A DNA stretch of 64,000 nt from Larkinella soli (lineage in GTDB: Bacteria; Bacteroidota; Bacteroidia; Cytophagales; Spirosomataceae), in NCBI RefSeq assembly GCF_003703975.1, contig NZ_ML112623.1, forward strand, positions 1 through 64,000, given 5' to 3'. The first letter of the stretch is position 1. Every line of letters begins with the position of its first letter. Below, in pieces: positions 35,632-44,925 of this stretch. The position numbers and the translations under genes are program-made. The notes under the pieces were generated by a model. It searched no databases. It had not been told where the DNA came from and worked only from the letters and a program-made list of their open reading frames with translations.

Positions 35632-36876
35632 ATGAAAAGACTATTCCTGATCCTTTTCAGTCTGTTTACCCAAACCCTTTTTGCCCAGAACTACAGCATC
35701 GTCATCAAGGGCGGCCACCTGATCGACCCCAAAAACAACATCGACGGCCCGATGGACGTCGCCGTCACCGACGGCAAGGTGGCCCTCGTGGCCCGCAACA
35801 TCGACCCCAAAGGCGCGAAGCAGGTCGTGAACGCCAAAGGGATGTATGTGATGCCGGGCCTGATCGACATCCACGGCCACGTGTTTCAGGGTACCGAACC
35901 GAACAACTACCTCAGCAACGGGCCGGTCGCCCTGGCGCCCGACGGCTTCACGTTCCGCGTGGGCGTGACGACCATCGTGGACGCGGGCGGTGCCGGCTGG
36001 AAGTCGTTTCCGGCTTTTAAGAAAAACATCATCTACACCTCCAAAACGCGGGTGCTGTCGCTGATCAACATCGTCGGGGAGGGCATGCGCGGAGGGGCGT
36101 GGGAGCAGGACACCGCCGACATGGACGCCCGGATGGCCGCGGCCGTGGCCCTCGCCAACCCGAACGACATCGTGGGGTTCAAGGTCGCTCACTTTCAGGG
36201 GCCGCTCTGGACGCCCGTCGACCGGGCGGTGGAGGCCGGAAAGCTCTCGAAGCTGCCGGTGATGATCGACTTCGGCGGCAACGTGCCCCCGCTGCCGCTG
36301 GAGGAGCTGTTTCTGAAGCACCTGCGGCCGGGCGACATCTTCACCCACACCTACACGCTGCTGGAGGGCAACGTCCGGGAGCCGATCGTGGACGAGGAAA
36401 CCGGCAAGGTGAAGCCGTTCGTCTGGGAGGCCCGCAAAAAAGGCATCGTGTTCGACGTCGGCTACGGCGGGGCCAGCTTCAACTACTCGCAGGCCATCCC
36501 GGCCCTGAAAGCCGGCTTTTACCCGACTACCATCAGCACCGACCTGCACACGGGCAGCATGAACGGCTCGATGAAGGATATGCTCAGCATCATGTCGAAG
36601 TTTCTCGGCATGGGCATGGCGCTTCCGGCCGTGATCAGGGCCGGCACCTGGACACCCGCGCAGGTGATCCACCGGGAGATGCTCGGCCACCTGTCGGTCG
36701 GGGCGATTGCCGACGTGGCCATCCTGACGCTGCGGGAAGGCAACTTCGGCTTCTACGACAAAACCGGCTACCGCGTGGAGGGCAAAAAGAAGTTCGAATG
36801 CGAAATGACCATCAAGGGCGGCCGGATCGTGTATGACCTCAACGGCATCGTCCACCCGATCGTGGTGCAGCCCTGA
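35632..36876 (+). CDS. Exported amidohydrolase/deacetylase-family metallohydrolase
   Basis: After a Sec signal peptide (MKRLFLILFSLFTQTLFAQ) the 414-residue protein has the amidohydrolase composite domain (YSIVIKGGHLIDPKNNID), the HxH metal motif in GLIDIHGHVFQG, a lysine in VGFKVAHFQG that could be the carboxylated bridging residue, a later His in FTHTYTLLEG, and an Asp in TISTDLHTG. This matches the dihydroorotase-like/deacetylase subgroup found in other bacteria beside SelA-like enzymes. It would hydrolyse a cyclic amide or N-acyl group before the PLP enzyme releases ammonia. Periplasmic location follows from the signal peptide. Substrate unknown. Confidence 0.85.
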   Translation: MKRLFLILFSLFTQTLFAQNYSIVIKGGHLIDPKNNIDGPMDVAVTDGKVALVARNIDPKGAKQVVNAKGMYVMPGLIDIHGHVFQGTEPNNYLSNGPVALAPDGFTFRVGVTTIVDAGGAGWKSFPAFKKNIIYTSKTRVLSLINIVGEGMRGGAWEQDTADMDARMAAAVALANPNDIVGFKVAHFQGPLWTPVDRAVEAGKLSKLPVMIDFGGNVPPLPLEELFLKHLRPGDIFTHTYTLLEGNVREPIVDEETGKVKPFVWEARKKGIVFDVGYGGASFNYSQAIPALKAGFYPTTISTDLHTGSMNGSMKDMLSIMSKFLGMGMALPAVIRAGTWTPAQVIHREMLGHLSVGAIADVAILTLREGNFGFYDKTGYRVEGKKKFECEMTIKGGRIVYDLNGIVHPIVVQP

Positions 36877-37106
36877 GAGGTTGTTTTGGGAAGTGTTTTT
36901 GCCTTTCAGTCGGCTTTCCATCCGGAGCTACGAGGGGTACCCACCACCCCCCGGCCCCCTCCTGTTTTAGGAGGGGAGAGTGCGCTGCCACTCTTCCTGC
37001 CTGCGGAGCCACCCCCTCCTTATCAAGGAGGGGGCTGGGGGGTGGTCAACGCCCTGGCAAACCGGTCGGGAGAGCCTTTTTCTCCTTCCCCAAACAATCT
37101 CTGAGA
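36876..37106. repeat. Nested GC-rich palindromic repeat, copy 2
   Basis: It starts at the stop codon of the amidohydrolase. The outer arms are AGAGGTTGTTTTGGGAAG and CTTCCCCAAACAATCTCT; inside are CCACCCCCCGGCCCCCTCCT and AGGAGGGGGCTGGGGGGTGG with two short hairpins. The spacer (AGTGCGCTGCC ... CTGCGGAGCCAC) matches that of the copy at 63.1 kb and is the reverse complement type of copy 1. Confidence 0.82.
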
Positions 37107-37130
37107 GCGGTTTTCCGCCCGAATCCCCCA

Positions 37131-37158
37131 GCCCCGCCGACCATCGGCGGGGCTTATT
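37131..37158 (+). terminator. Hairpin terminator between the two SusCD regions
   Basis: GCCCCGCCGA (37131-37140) pairs with TCGGCGGGGC (37144-37153) over a 3-base loop, followed by TTATTTATT. A reasonable terminator for the amidohydrolase transcript. Confidence 0.6.
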
Positions 37159-37221
37159 TATTGCAGAATGAAAAGCAGAAATTGCAATAAAACGGAAATT
37201 TGATAAAATCTATCGGACAAG

Positions 37222-37254
37222 TTTGCTTTTCTAAAAACGGCGGTTCTATCTTTG
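37222..37254 (+). promoter_or_regulatory. Bacteroidota sigma-ABfr type promoter before SusC
   Basis: TTTG at 37222-37225 and TATCTTTG at 37247-37254 are 21 bases apart, an exact match to the TTTG / TAnnTTTG pattern of Bacteroidota housekeeping promoters. Transcription would start near 37262 and give a leader of about 290 bases before SusC at 37550. Confidence 0.7.
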
Positions 37255-37284
37255 ATCCGTCTTACAATTACTGCCTGCAAAGTA

Positions 37285-37317
37285 GTTGTGGATTTATAGA
37301 CCCTATAAATTTACAAC
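37285..37317 (+). promoter_or_regulatory. 15-bp inverted repeat in the SusC leader
   Basis: GTTGTGGATTTATAG (37285-37299) and CTATAAATTTACAAC (37303-37317) are inverted with 13 of 15 matches and a 3-base spacer. It lies about 25 bases after the predicted transcript start. It may be an operator for a regulator or a leader hairpin. No other feature was seen in the rest of the leader (37318-37549). Confidence 0.5.
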
Positions 37318-37549
37318 CATGTTTACGCTCCGAATTTCCTGTTGCCCCGACACGTTTTCCTGCACCTGCGATCCGTTCGGTGCGCTCTGTTGTTGCTGGT
37401 AATTCCTGACAACACTCCCTTTCATTTCCGGTTGTCCGTCCGTCGCCCGTAAGGGTCTGTCTGTCGTCATTCCCCTTCCGGAATGGTTGCGCAAATTTTA
37501 TCTACTTAATCAATAGAACAAATATTTTTCTATCCAAACCGTTCTTCGT

Positions 37550-40500
37550 ATGCGTTTTCTTTACGCTTCCCATCCATTGCTTTCCCGCCTTCCCCTCCTG
37601 CTCCTGCTGGTGTTCGTGACCGGATCGGCCCTCGCCCAGAACCGGGTGGTTCGGGGCCTCGTTACGGGCAAGGAAGACGGCCTGGCCCTTCCCGGCGCCA
37701 ACGTCGTGGTCTCCGGAACGACGGTCGGCACCCAGACCGGCGCCGACGGCCGGTTCACCCTCCAGATCCCGGCCGGGGCCGCCAGACTGGTGGTTTCGTC
37801 CATCGGGTTCGCCAATCAGGAAATTCCGCTCGGCAACCGGGAAAATTTCGAAATCGTGCTTTCGCCGGATACCCGCCAGCTGAACGAGGTCATGGTGATC
37901 GGCTACGGCACCCAGACCAGGGAAGAATTTACGGGTTCGGCCGTCCGGGTGAAGGGCGACGTCATCAGGGAACTGCCTGTTCAGAGTTTCGATCAGGCGC
38001 TGGCGGGCCGGGCGGCCGGGGTCAGCGTGGCCCAGCCCAACGGGGTCCTCAACAACCCGCCGGTTATCCGCATCCGGGGCGTTAACTCCATTTCGCTGAG
38101 TTCATATCCCCTCGTGGTGGTCGACGGTATTCCGATCAGCACGGGCAACGTTTCGGCCAGCACGGCGGTCCCGAACAACCCGCTGGGCGACATCAACCCG
38201 GCCGACATCGAATCCGTCGACGTGCTGAAAGACGCGGCTTCGACCTCCATCTACGGCTCCCGGGCCGCGGCCGGGGTGCTGCTCATCACCACCAAACGGG
38301 GCAAAACCGGCAAGCCGCGCATCGCCTACGACGGCTGGGCGGGCGTCTCGGAAGTAGTCCGTCTGCCCGAACTGCTGAACGCCGATCAGTACATCGCCAT
38401 CAAGAACGAAGCCGTCCTGAACGCCAAGGTTCTGGGCGGCAATGCCACCAACGACAAGGTAGCTTCGGCCCTGTTCTTCCCGAACCACAACCCCGACGGC
38501 TCGCCCGTCGACACCCGCTGGTACGACTACGTCTACCGGACCGCCACCGCCCAGAACCACAACCTCAGCGTGTCGGGCGGCACCCCGTCCACCAGCTACT
38601 ACTTTTCGGCCAACTACAGCAAGCAGCAGGGCTTTCTGAAGGGCAACGACTTCAACCGCAAGTCGGTCCGGTTCAACATCGACCAGGAGGTGACGCCCTG
38701 GCTGAAGCTGCGGGGGAACGTTTCCTACAATACCAGCTTCAACGGCTCGCCCTACGCCGGTTCGCTGCCCGGCTCGAACTTCTTTCTGGTGGGCGTGGCC
38801 CGGCTGGCACTGGCCCTGCCGCCCAACGTGCCGGCCTTCCATCCGGACGGTTCCTACAACATCAACCCGGCCAGCCCGAACAGCATCGGCGTCGGCAACA
38901 ACCAGTATGTGAGCACCTTCGGCAACCCGGCGGCCCTGATCGACCAGAACCGGTATACGTCGGAGAACGACCGCATCATCGGCAGTTTTGCAGCCACGGC
39001 CCGCATCCTGAAGGGACTGGAATTCGTGACCTCCTACGCCGTGGACCGGCTCCGGACCGACAACGTCAGCTTCGACAGCGCCCTCCAGGGCAACGGTTAC
39101 GCCAGCCGGGGCCAGGCCAGCAACATCACCGCCCTGCGCGACAACTGGAACTGGACCAACACCCTGACCTACACCCGCAGTCTGGCCGGGCGGCACAACG
39201 TCTCGCTCCTGGGCGGCTACGACGTGCAGAAGTTCAACAACTCGGCCTGGGGCGCCAGCCGGACGCAGGGCTCCGACCCTTTCTTCCAGAACTATCAGGG
39301 CAACTGGGGCGCCATCTCGGCCACCGGCAACGAACTCGATGAACGGGCCTACGTCTCCTTCTTTTCGCGGCTGACCTACGACCTGAGCAAGAAGTACTTC
39401 TTGACGCTGAACTTCCGTCGCGACGGCAACTCGGCGCTCGGGGCCGGGAAGAAATACGGCAATTTCGGCGGGATTTCGGGCGGCTGGGCGCTGTCGGAGG
39501 AATCATTCTACAAGAACGGGCCGCTGGCGTCGGTGCTGAGCAACGTCCGGCTGCGGGCCAGCTGGGGGCGGGTCGGCAACGGCAACCTGACCAACGCCTT
39601 CAGTTCGCTGGAACTGTACAGCGGCTCGCTCTACGGCAACGCGGCCACCTGGGCCATTTCGCAGGCCGGCAACCCGAACCTCGGCTGGGAAACCAGCGAG
39701 CAGACCAACCTCGGCGCCGACCTCGGTTTCCTCAACGACCGCATCCAGGCCGAGATCACCTTCTTCAACAACAACGTGAATGGGCTGATCCTGAGCGCTC
39801 CGCAGGCCGTCTCCAAAGGCATTCCGAACAACTCCATCCTGAGCAACGTGGGGTCGATGTATAACCGGGGGCTCGAACTCGGCCTGAACGCGACCCTGCT
39901 GCGCACCGGCAATTTTTCCTGGAACGCCACGCTCAACATCACCAGCCTCAACAACAAGGTGACGGCCCTGGCCGACGGCAATACGGACATTGTCGGGACG
40001 ACGCACGTGGCCTATGAGACGACCAACATCACCCGCGTCGGGCATTCGGTCGGGAGTCTGTACGGGGCCAGAACCGCCGGGGTGAATCCGGCCAACGGGA
40101 AGCGCATCTTCATCAACGCCAAAGGCGAGCAGGTGCAGTACAGCCAGGTGGCCCCGCCGGGCGGCAGCCAGTGGACCTACCTCGACGGCGAACCCGCCCC
40201 GGCCATCACCGGCGCCGACTACTACCTGATCGGCAACGCCCTGCCCAAGTGGTACGGCGGTTTCATCCACTCGTTCCGGTTCCGGAGCTTCGACGCCGGG
40301 CTGAACTTCACCTTCTCGGGCGGCAACCTGGTCATGAACGGCACCCGGGCGACGCTCCTTGACCAGCGGGCCTACAACAACTCCACCGAAATCCTGAACC
40401 GCTGGCAGAAACCCGGCGACCTCACCGACATCCCGCGGCTGGTCTACAACGACCAGACCTCCAGCGGCTCGTCGTTCCCGGTATCGACCAACGCCGAAAA

Positions 40501-40747
40501 GGGCGACTTCCTGCGGCTCCAGAACGCTTCGGTCGGCTACCGGCTGCCGGCGCGGCTGTTCGGGCGGTCGGGCATCAGCGCGGTGCGGGTCTACGCGCAG
40601 GGTGCCAACCTGTTCCTGCTCACCAAATACACCGGCACCGACCCCGAATCGTCGGTGAACGGCAACTCCAACACGACGCCCGGCGTCGAGAAAAACTCGG
40701 TCGGGCAGGCCCGCACCTTAACCCTCGGTCTGAACGTCAGCTTTTAA
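37550..40747 (+). CDS. SusC/RagA TonB-dependent outer membrane protein
   Basis: The 1065-residue protein has a signal peptide ending near GSALAQ, a carboxypeptidase-like domain (VRGLVTGKEDGLALPGANVV), the plug with EVMVIGYGTQTREEFTGSAV and VLKDAASTSIYGSRAAAGVL, and the TonB receptor barrel. No STN domain. A good promoter and long leader precede it and the SusD gene follows 12 bases after the stop. The operon continues with a TPR protein and a DUF1684 protein, an arrangement without glycan-cleaving enzymes, so the ligand might be a peptide, an ion complex or another small molecule. Confidence 0.94.
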   Translation: MRFLYASHPLLSRLPLLLLLVFVTGSALAQNRVVRGLVTGKEDGLALPGANVVVSGTTVGTQTGADGRFTLQIPAGAARLVVSSIGFANQEIPLGNRENFEIVLSPDTRQLNEVMVIGYGTQTREEFTGSAVRVKGDVIRELPVQSFDQALAGRAAGVSVAQPNGVLNNPPVIRIRGVNSISLSSYPLVVVDGIPISTGNVSASTAVPNNPLGDINPADIESVDVLKDAASTSIYGSRAAAGVLLITTKRGKTGKPRIAYDGWAGVSEVVRLPELLNADQYIAIKNEAVLNAKVLGGNATNDKVASALFFPNHNPDGSPVDTRWYDYVYRTATAQNHNLSVSGGTPSTSYYFSANYSKQQGFLKGNDFNRKSVRFNIDQEVTPWLKLRGNVSYNTSFNGSPYAGSLPGSNFFLVGVARLALALPPNVPAFHPDGSYNINPASPNSIGVGNNQYVSTFGNPAALIDQNRYTSENDRIIGSFAATARILKGLEFVTSYAVDRLRTDNVSFDSALQGNGYASRGQASNITALRDNWNWTNTLTYTRSLAGRHNVSLLGGYDVQKFNNSAWGASRTQGSDPFFQNYQGNWGAISATGNELDERAYVSFFSRLTYDLSKKYFLTLNFRRDGNSALGAGKKYGNFGGISGGWALSEESFYKNGPLASVLSNVRLRASWGRVGNGNLTNAFSSLELYSGSLYGNAATWAISQAGNPNLGWETSEQTNLGADLGFLNDRIQAEITFFNNNVNGLILSAPQAVSKGIPNNSILSNVGSMYNRGLELGLNATLLRTGNFSWNATLNITSLNNKVTALADGNTDIVGTTHVAYETTNITRVGHSVGSLYGARTAGVNPANGKRIFINAKGEQVQYSQVAPPGGSQWTYLDGEPAPAITGADYYLIGNALPKWYGGFIHSFRFRSFDAGLNFTFSGGNLVMNGTRATLLDQRAYNNSTEILNRWQKPGDLTDIPRLVYNDQTSSGSSFPVSTNAEKGDFLRLQNASVGYRLPARLFGRSGISAVRVYAQGANLFLLTKYTGTDPESSVNGNSNTTPGVEKNSVGQARTLTLGLNVSF

Positions 40748-40759
40748 CGGAATTTCCTC

Positions 40760-42226
40760 ATGCTTATGAATACGTATCGTATCCCTCGTTCTATTCCCCG
40801 CTTCGGTCGGGTGCTGCTGCTGGGCGGGCTGCTGACGGCGGCCGGCTGCGACCAGCAGGAACTGCTCAACCCGGTTCCGCAGACCTCCATCACCGGCGAC
40901 AACGCCTTCTCCTCGCCCGAGCGCGTGCAGGGGCTGGTCAACGGGATTTACAAAGCCATCAAGGCCGGTAACTATTACGGCGGCAACTACCTGATCTACT
41001 CGGAAGCCCGCGGGGAGGAGTTCATCAACCGGACGAGCAATACCTTCACGGCCTACGAAGCCTGGAACCAGACGCTCAATTCCGGCTCCAACTTCGTAGC
41101 CGGCTTCTGGGCGGCCGCCTACGCGGCCATCAACAACGCCAATATCCTCATCCAGGGGCTGGCCGACCACCCCAACACCGTCTCCGAAACCCTGCGCAAA
41201 CAGTATGTGGCGGAGGCAAAATTTGCCCGGGCGCTGGCGTATTTCAGCCTCGTCACGCTCTATGCCCGGCCCTACAACGAGGATAAGGGCGCATCGCCGG
41301 GTCTGCCGCTCCGCCTGAAAGCCGAAACCACCACCGCCGGCAACGACCTGAAGCGGAGTTCGGTCGCCGAGGTGTACGCCCGGATTCTGAAAGACCTGGA
41401 CGAGGCCGAAGCCGACCTGCCGGCCGGCTACACCAGCGCCCTGCTGAACACCACCCGGGCGCACCGCAACACGGCCGTCGCCCTGAAAACCCGGGTGTAC
41501 CTGAACCAGGGCAACTACGCGAAGGTCATCGAGGAAGCCCGCAAGATCGTTTCGGATGCGGCTCCGTTCTCGGCCGCTTCGGGCGTGGCTCACCGGCTCC
41601 AGAACATCGTGGAGATTTTCACGACCAACTACACCAGCACCGAATCCATTCTGTCGGTGCCGATGACCGAGCTGGACAACGTGACGGGGCAGTCGTCGTT
41701 TGCCTACGTCTTCAACGCCAATTCGGAATACCACCTGAACCCGAACGGCATCTGGGGCCATACCGACTGGAAAACCGGCGACCTGCGCCGGACCTTCTCG
41801 CGGACGGCCTCGGGCGTGCAGTTCCTGACCAAATACGGCAAACCGTCGCCCTTTCTCGACTATATCCCCATCCTTCGTTACGCCGAAATACTGCTGAACT
41901 ACGCGGAAGCCGCGGCCCGCACCGGCGATCTGCCCAAAGCCCTCGCCCTGCTGAAGGCCGTCCGGAACCGCTCCGACGCGGGCTATGTGTTCCCCGAAAG
42001 CGCGGTTTCGACGCAGGCGGCCCTGGTCAGCACCATCCTGACCGAGCGCCGGATCGAGCTGCTCGGCGAAGGCTTCCGGTCCAATGACCTGCTCCGGAAC
42101 GGGCTGCCCCTGCCGGCCAAGGCCAGCGCGTCGAATACCGCCCCGGAGGTGAAGCCCTCACAGAGCAACTACATCTTCCCGCTGCCTAATACCGAAATCG
42201 TCACCAATAAACTGCTGCTGGAGTAA
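40760..42226 (+). CDS. SusD/RagB nutrient-binding lipoprotein
   Basis: The 488-residue protein has a lipoprotein signal (VLLLGGLLTAAGCDQQELLN), the N-terminal SusD block (SPERVQGLVNGIYKAIKAG), TPR-like helices (YVAEAKFARALAYFSLVTLY) and the C-terminal SusD/RagB region (YIPILRYAEILLNYAEAAAR; LTERRIELLGEGFRSNDLLR). It partners the SusC gene 12 bases upstream. The TPR-protein gene follows after only 6 bases, so the four genes 37550-44905 are one operon. Confidence 0.94.
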   Translation: MLMNTYRIPRSIPRFGRVLLLGGLLTAAGCDQQELLNPVPQTSITGDNAFSSPERVQGLVNGIYKAIKAGNYYGGNYLIYSEARGEEFINRTSNTFTAYEAWNQTLNSGSNFVAGFWAAAYAAINNANILIQGLADHPNTVSETLRKQYVAEAKFARALAYFSLVTLYARPYNEDKGASPGLPLRLKAETTTAGNDLKRSSVAEVYARILKDLDEAEADLPAGYTSALLNTTRAHRNTAVALKTRVYLNQGNYAKVIEEARKIVSDAAPFSAASGVAHRLQNIVEIFTTNYTSTESILSVPMTELDNVTGQSSFAYVFNANSEYHLNPNGIWGHTDWKTGDLRRTFSRTASGVQFLTKYGKPSPFLDYIPILRYAEILLNYAEAAARTGDLPKALALLKAVRNRSDAGYVFPESAVSTQAALVSTILTERRIELLGEGFRSNDLLRNGLPLPAKASASNTAPEVKPSQSNYIFPLPNTEIVTNKLLLE

Positions 42227-42232
42227 GCCCGC

Positions 42233-44002
42233 ATGAAAACCCTCCTTCTTTCCTTCTTTTGCCTCCTTTGGATCGGGGCGACGGCCCAGCGGGTCCGCCG
42301 GCCGGAATCGGTGGCCGGCGGGCACAACCACGGCCAGAGCCGGCACGAGGCCCACGACGGCTACAGCCATGACCACCTGACCCACATTCTGGATTACCGA
42401 CGGGAAACCGCCTACGTGCCGAACCTGCCCCCGCCCCCGGTGCTGGACGGCATTGGCCGCTCCGGGCTGAAGATCGCCACAAAGTCGGCGAAGGCGCAGC
42501 AGTTTTTCAGCCAGGGGGTGGCGCTGCTGCACTGTTTCTGGGACTTTGAAGCCTGGCGGGCCTTCCGGGAAGCCGTCCGGCAGGATTCCACGGCGCTGAT
42601 GCCCTACTGGGGGCTGTACAGCGCCATCGGAGCCATCGAAGGCAACGAGTTCCGGGCGGACCGCGAACTGGCCGTCCGCAAACTCAACGCCCTGAAGAAC
42701 ACCGCTTCCGAACACGAAAGGCTCTATGCGGAGGCCATCCTGCTGCGCGATGCCGACCCCGAAAACGGGAAGGATGCCTACCAGCGCAAACTGGAAGTGA
42801 TCGTCCACAAATACCCGGAGGACGTGGACGCCCGGCTGTTTCTGGCCCTCAGCAAAATGAGCGGCTACGACCCCGACCTGAACCCGCGCGACGGGCAGAT
42901 TTACGCGGAATATCTGATCCGCGACCTGCTCCGGACCCATCCCGACAACGCGGCCGCCCACCACTACTGGATTCACCTGATGGAGAACTGCTGCCCCGGG
43001 CAGGCGCTGGAAAGTGCCGCGAAGCTGCCCCGGCTGGCACCCGGTTCCAGCCACATGGTCCATATGCCGGGGCACGTCTACTACAAGGTGGGCGACTACA
43101 GGCGGGCGTACGACGCCTTTACGGCTTCGCTGGCGGTGGATTCGGTCTATATGAAGCGGCAGAACACCCCGGAAGTCGATACCTGGAACTATATCCACAA
43201 CATCAACTACCTGCTCTCCAACTGCGCCGAGGACGGTCGGTATTCGACCGCGCTCTACTACGCCGAGAAGCTGAAGAACATGCCCGCCACCCGCGAGCGG
43301 AAGCAGAAATATGAAGGGCGATTTTTCTATCAGGGCGTCATCGCTCCGGCCAAAATGGAAATCTGCTTCGGGTTTTACCGGAAAGCCGCCGACCGGCTGG
43401 CCGAAATCCGCATCGACCGCGACAGCCTCTACACCGCCAAAGCCTTCGCCTACAAGGACGGCCTGTTCTACTTCGCGTCGGGCATGGACGCGGCCCTCAA
43501 CAACCGGCTCGACGAAGCCCGGCAGTATGCCGACGCGCTCGACGCCCTGCTCTGGCGCAACAGCCGGCAAAGCCCGGCCGCCGACGGCATCAATGCCCGG
43601 CGTCAGAGCGAGCTGAACGTGGCCTCGCTGGAATTGCAGGGCGTGATTCTGAGCCGGCAGAACCGCCATGCCGAAGCCGTCGCCCTGCTCGAAACCGCCC
43701 GGAAAAAGGAGGACGACCTCGGCTACAGCGAACCGCCCTCCTACGCGCGTCCGGTGCTGATCAGTCTGGCCGAAGCCCACCGGCGGGCCGGAAAGCCCGA
43801 TCAGGCCGTGGCGGCTTATAAGGACCTGCTCAAACGCCACCCGAACTCGGCCAACGCCTACTGGGGGCTGTATAAAACCTACCGCCAGCAGGGCGACCAG
43901 GCCCGCGCCCGCGAGGCCGCCGACCGGCTGCGGCAGGTGGCCCAGTACGGCGACAAGGGGCTTTTTCCGCTCGACGATCAGGCCCTTCATCAACCCAGAT
44001 AA
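42233..44002 (+). CDS. Secreted TPR protein with histidine-rich N-terminus
   Basis: After a signal peptide (LLLSFFCLLWIGATAQ) the 589-residue protein has a His-rich stretch (GGHNHGQSRHEAHDGYSHDH, about residues 29-48) that could bind Zn, Cu or Ni. The rest is helical with TPR-type repeats (AQQFFSQGVALLHCFWDFEA; AAHHYWIHLMENCC; SHMVHMPGHVYYKVGDYRRA; AEAHRRAGKPDQAVAAYKDL). The His- and Cys-containing central part resembles a family of TPR proteins found widely in bacteria and often annotated only as TPR. It lies between SusD and DUF1684 and may act as a periplasmic or surface scaffold. A metal-related role is inferred from the His cluster only. Confidence 0.75.
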   Translation: MKTLLLSFFCLLWIGATAQRVRRPESVAGGHNHGQSRHEAHDGYSHDHLTHILDYRRETAYVPNLPPPPVLDGIGRSGLKIATKSAKAQQFFSQGVALLHCFWDFEAWRAFREAVRQDSTALMPYWGLYSAIGAIEGNEFRADRELAVRKLNALKNTASEHERLYAEAILLRDADPENGKDAYQRKLEVIVHKYPEDVDARLFLALSKMSGYDPDLNPRDGQIYAEYLIRDLLRTHPDNAAAHHYWIHLMENCCPGQALESAAKLPRLAPGSSHMVHMPGHVYYKVGDYRRAYDAFTASLAVDSVYMKRQNTPEVDTWNYIHNINYLLSNCAEDGRYSTALYYAEKLKNMPATRERKQKYEGRFFYQGVIAPAKMEICFGFYRKAADRLAEIRIDRDSLYTAKAFAYKDGLFYFASGMDAALNNRLDEARQYADALDALLWRNSRQSPAADGINARRQSELNVASLELQGVILSRQNRHAEAVALLETARKKEDDLGYSEPPSYARPVLISLAEAHRRAGKPDQAVAAYKDLLKRHPNSANAYWGLYKTYRQQGDQARAREAADRLRQVAQYGDKGLFPLDDQALHQPR

Positions 44003-44026
44003 GCGTTCACCAACCCCAACTTCCGT

Positions 44027-44905
44027 ATGAAAAAGCACGTAAAACACCTCTCGCTGCTGGTGCTGACCGCACTGGCGACGGCCTTCACGGCCGACAACTC
44101 CTATGAGGAAGAAATTCAGGACTGGCACAGCAAACGGGTCGAGGCCCTGAAACGCGAAGACGGCTGGCTGAATCTGGCCGGGCTGTACTGGCTGAAGGAA
44201 GGCGAAAATACCCTCGGCAGCGACCCCACCGGCGCCGTCGTCCTGCCCGCCGACCGGAGTGCCGCCCACCTCGGCAAACTCATCCTGAAAGACGGAAAAG
44301 TGACCATTCAGGCCGAGGCCGGCGCGGAAGTCTACGCGGGCGACCAGCCGGTGCAGACGCTGGAGATATTCCCGTACACCAAACCGGTGGTGCTGAAACA
44401 CCGCTCTCTGCGCTGGTTCGTCATTCAGCGGGGCGACAAATACGCGGTGCGGCTCCGCGATCTGGAAAGCCCCTATCTGAAGGGATTTCACGGCATCGAG
44501 CGGTTTCCGGTCCGCCCCGACTGGCGGGTGAAAGCGCGGTTCGTGCCGACGGCCGGGAAGAAGATCTCCATCCTCGACATCACCGGCCGGACCTACGAGC
44601 AGGAGTCGCCGGGGCAGCTGGTCTTCACGGTCGACGGACGGGAATACCGCCTGGACGCGACCGGAACGAACGAGCGGCTGCACTTCGTCTTCGCCGATCT
44701 GACCAACCAACACGACACGTATGGCGGGGGCCGTTTCCTCGACGCGCCGGGGCCGGACGCCGAGGGATATACGTACCTGGATTTCAACAAGGCCTATAAC
44801 CCGCCCTGCGCTTTTACGCCCTACGCCACCTGCCCCACCCCGCCGAAGCAGAACCGGCTGGCACTGGCCGTCACGGCCGGAGAAAAACGATACGGCGATC
44901 ACTGA
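44027..44905 (+). CDS. Exported DUF1684 protein
   Basis: The 292-residue protein has a signal-peptide-like N-terminus (HLSLLVLTALATAFTA) and the hallmarks of DUF1684: EIQDWHSKRVEALKREDGWL with LAGLYWLKEGENTLGS near the start, TYGGGRFLDAP, and the C-terminal DFNKAYNPPCAFTPYATC followed by CPTPPKQNRLALAVTAGE. The biochemical function of DUF1684 is not established. It is the last gene of the SusC-SusD-TPR operon, 24 bases after the TPR gene, so it may process or bind what this system imports. A dispersed repeat follows the stop. Confidence 0.85.
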   Translation: MKKHVKHLSLLVLTALATAFTADNSYEEEIQDWHSKRVEALKREDGWLNLAGLYWLKEGENTLGSDPTGAVVLPADRSAAHLGKLILKDGKVTIQAEAGAEVYAGDQPVQTLEIFPYTKPVVLKHRSLRWFVIQRGDKYAVRLRDLESPYLKGFHGIERFPVRPDWRVKARFVPTAGKKISILDITGRTYEQESPGQLVFTVDGREYRLDATGTNERLHFVFADLTNQHDTYGGGRFLDAPGPDAEGYTYLDFNKAYNPPCAFTPYATCPTPPKQNRLALAVTAGEKRYGDH

Positions 44906-44925
44906 TTCAACGACCCTTCAGGTGA

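Noticed and set aside
42158-44902. 914-residue minus-strand open frame
   Set aside because: It is antisense to the TPR and DUF1684 genes, both of which have recognisable motifs and close spacing.
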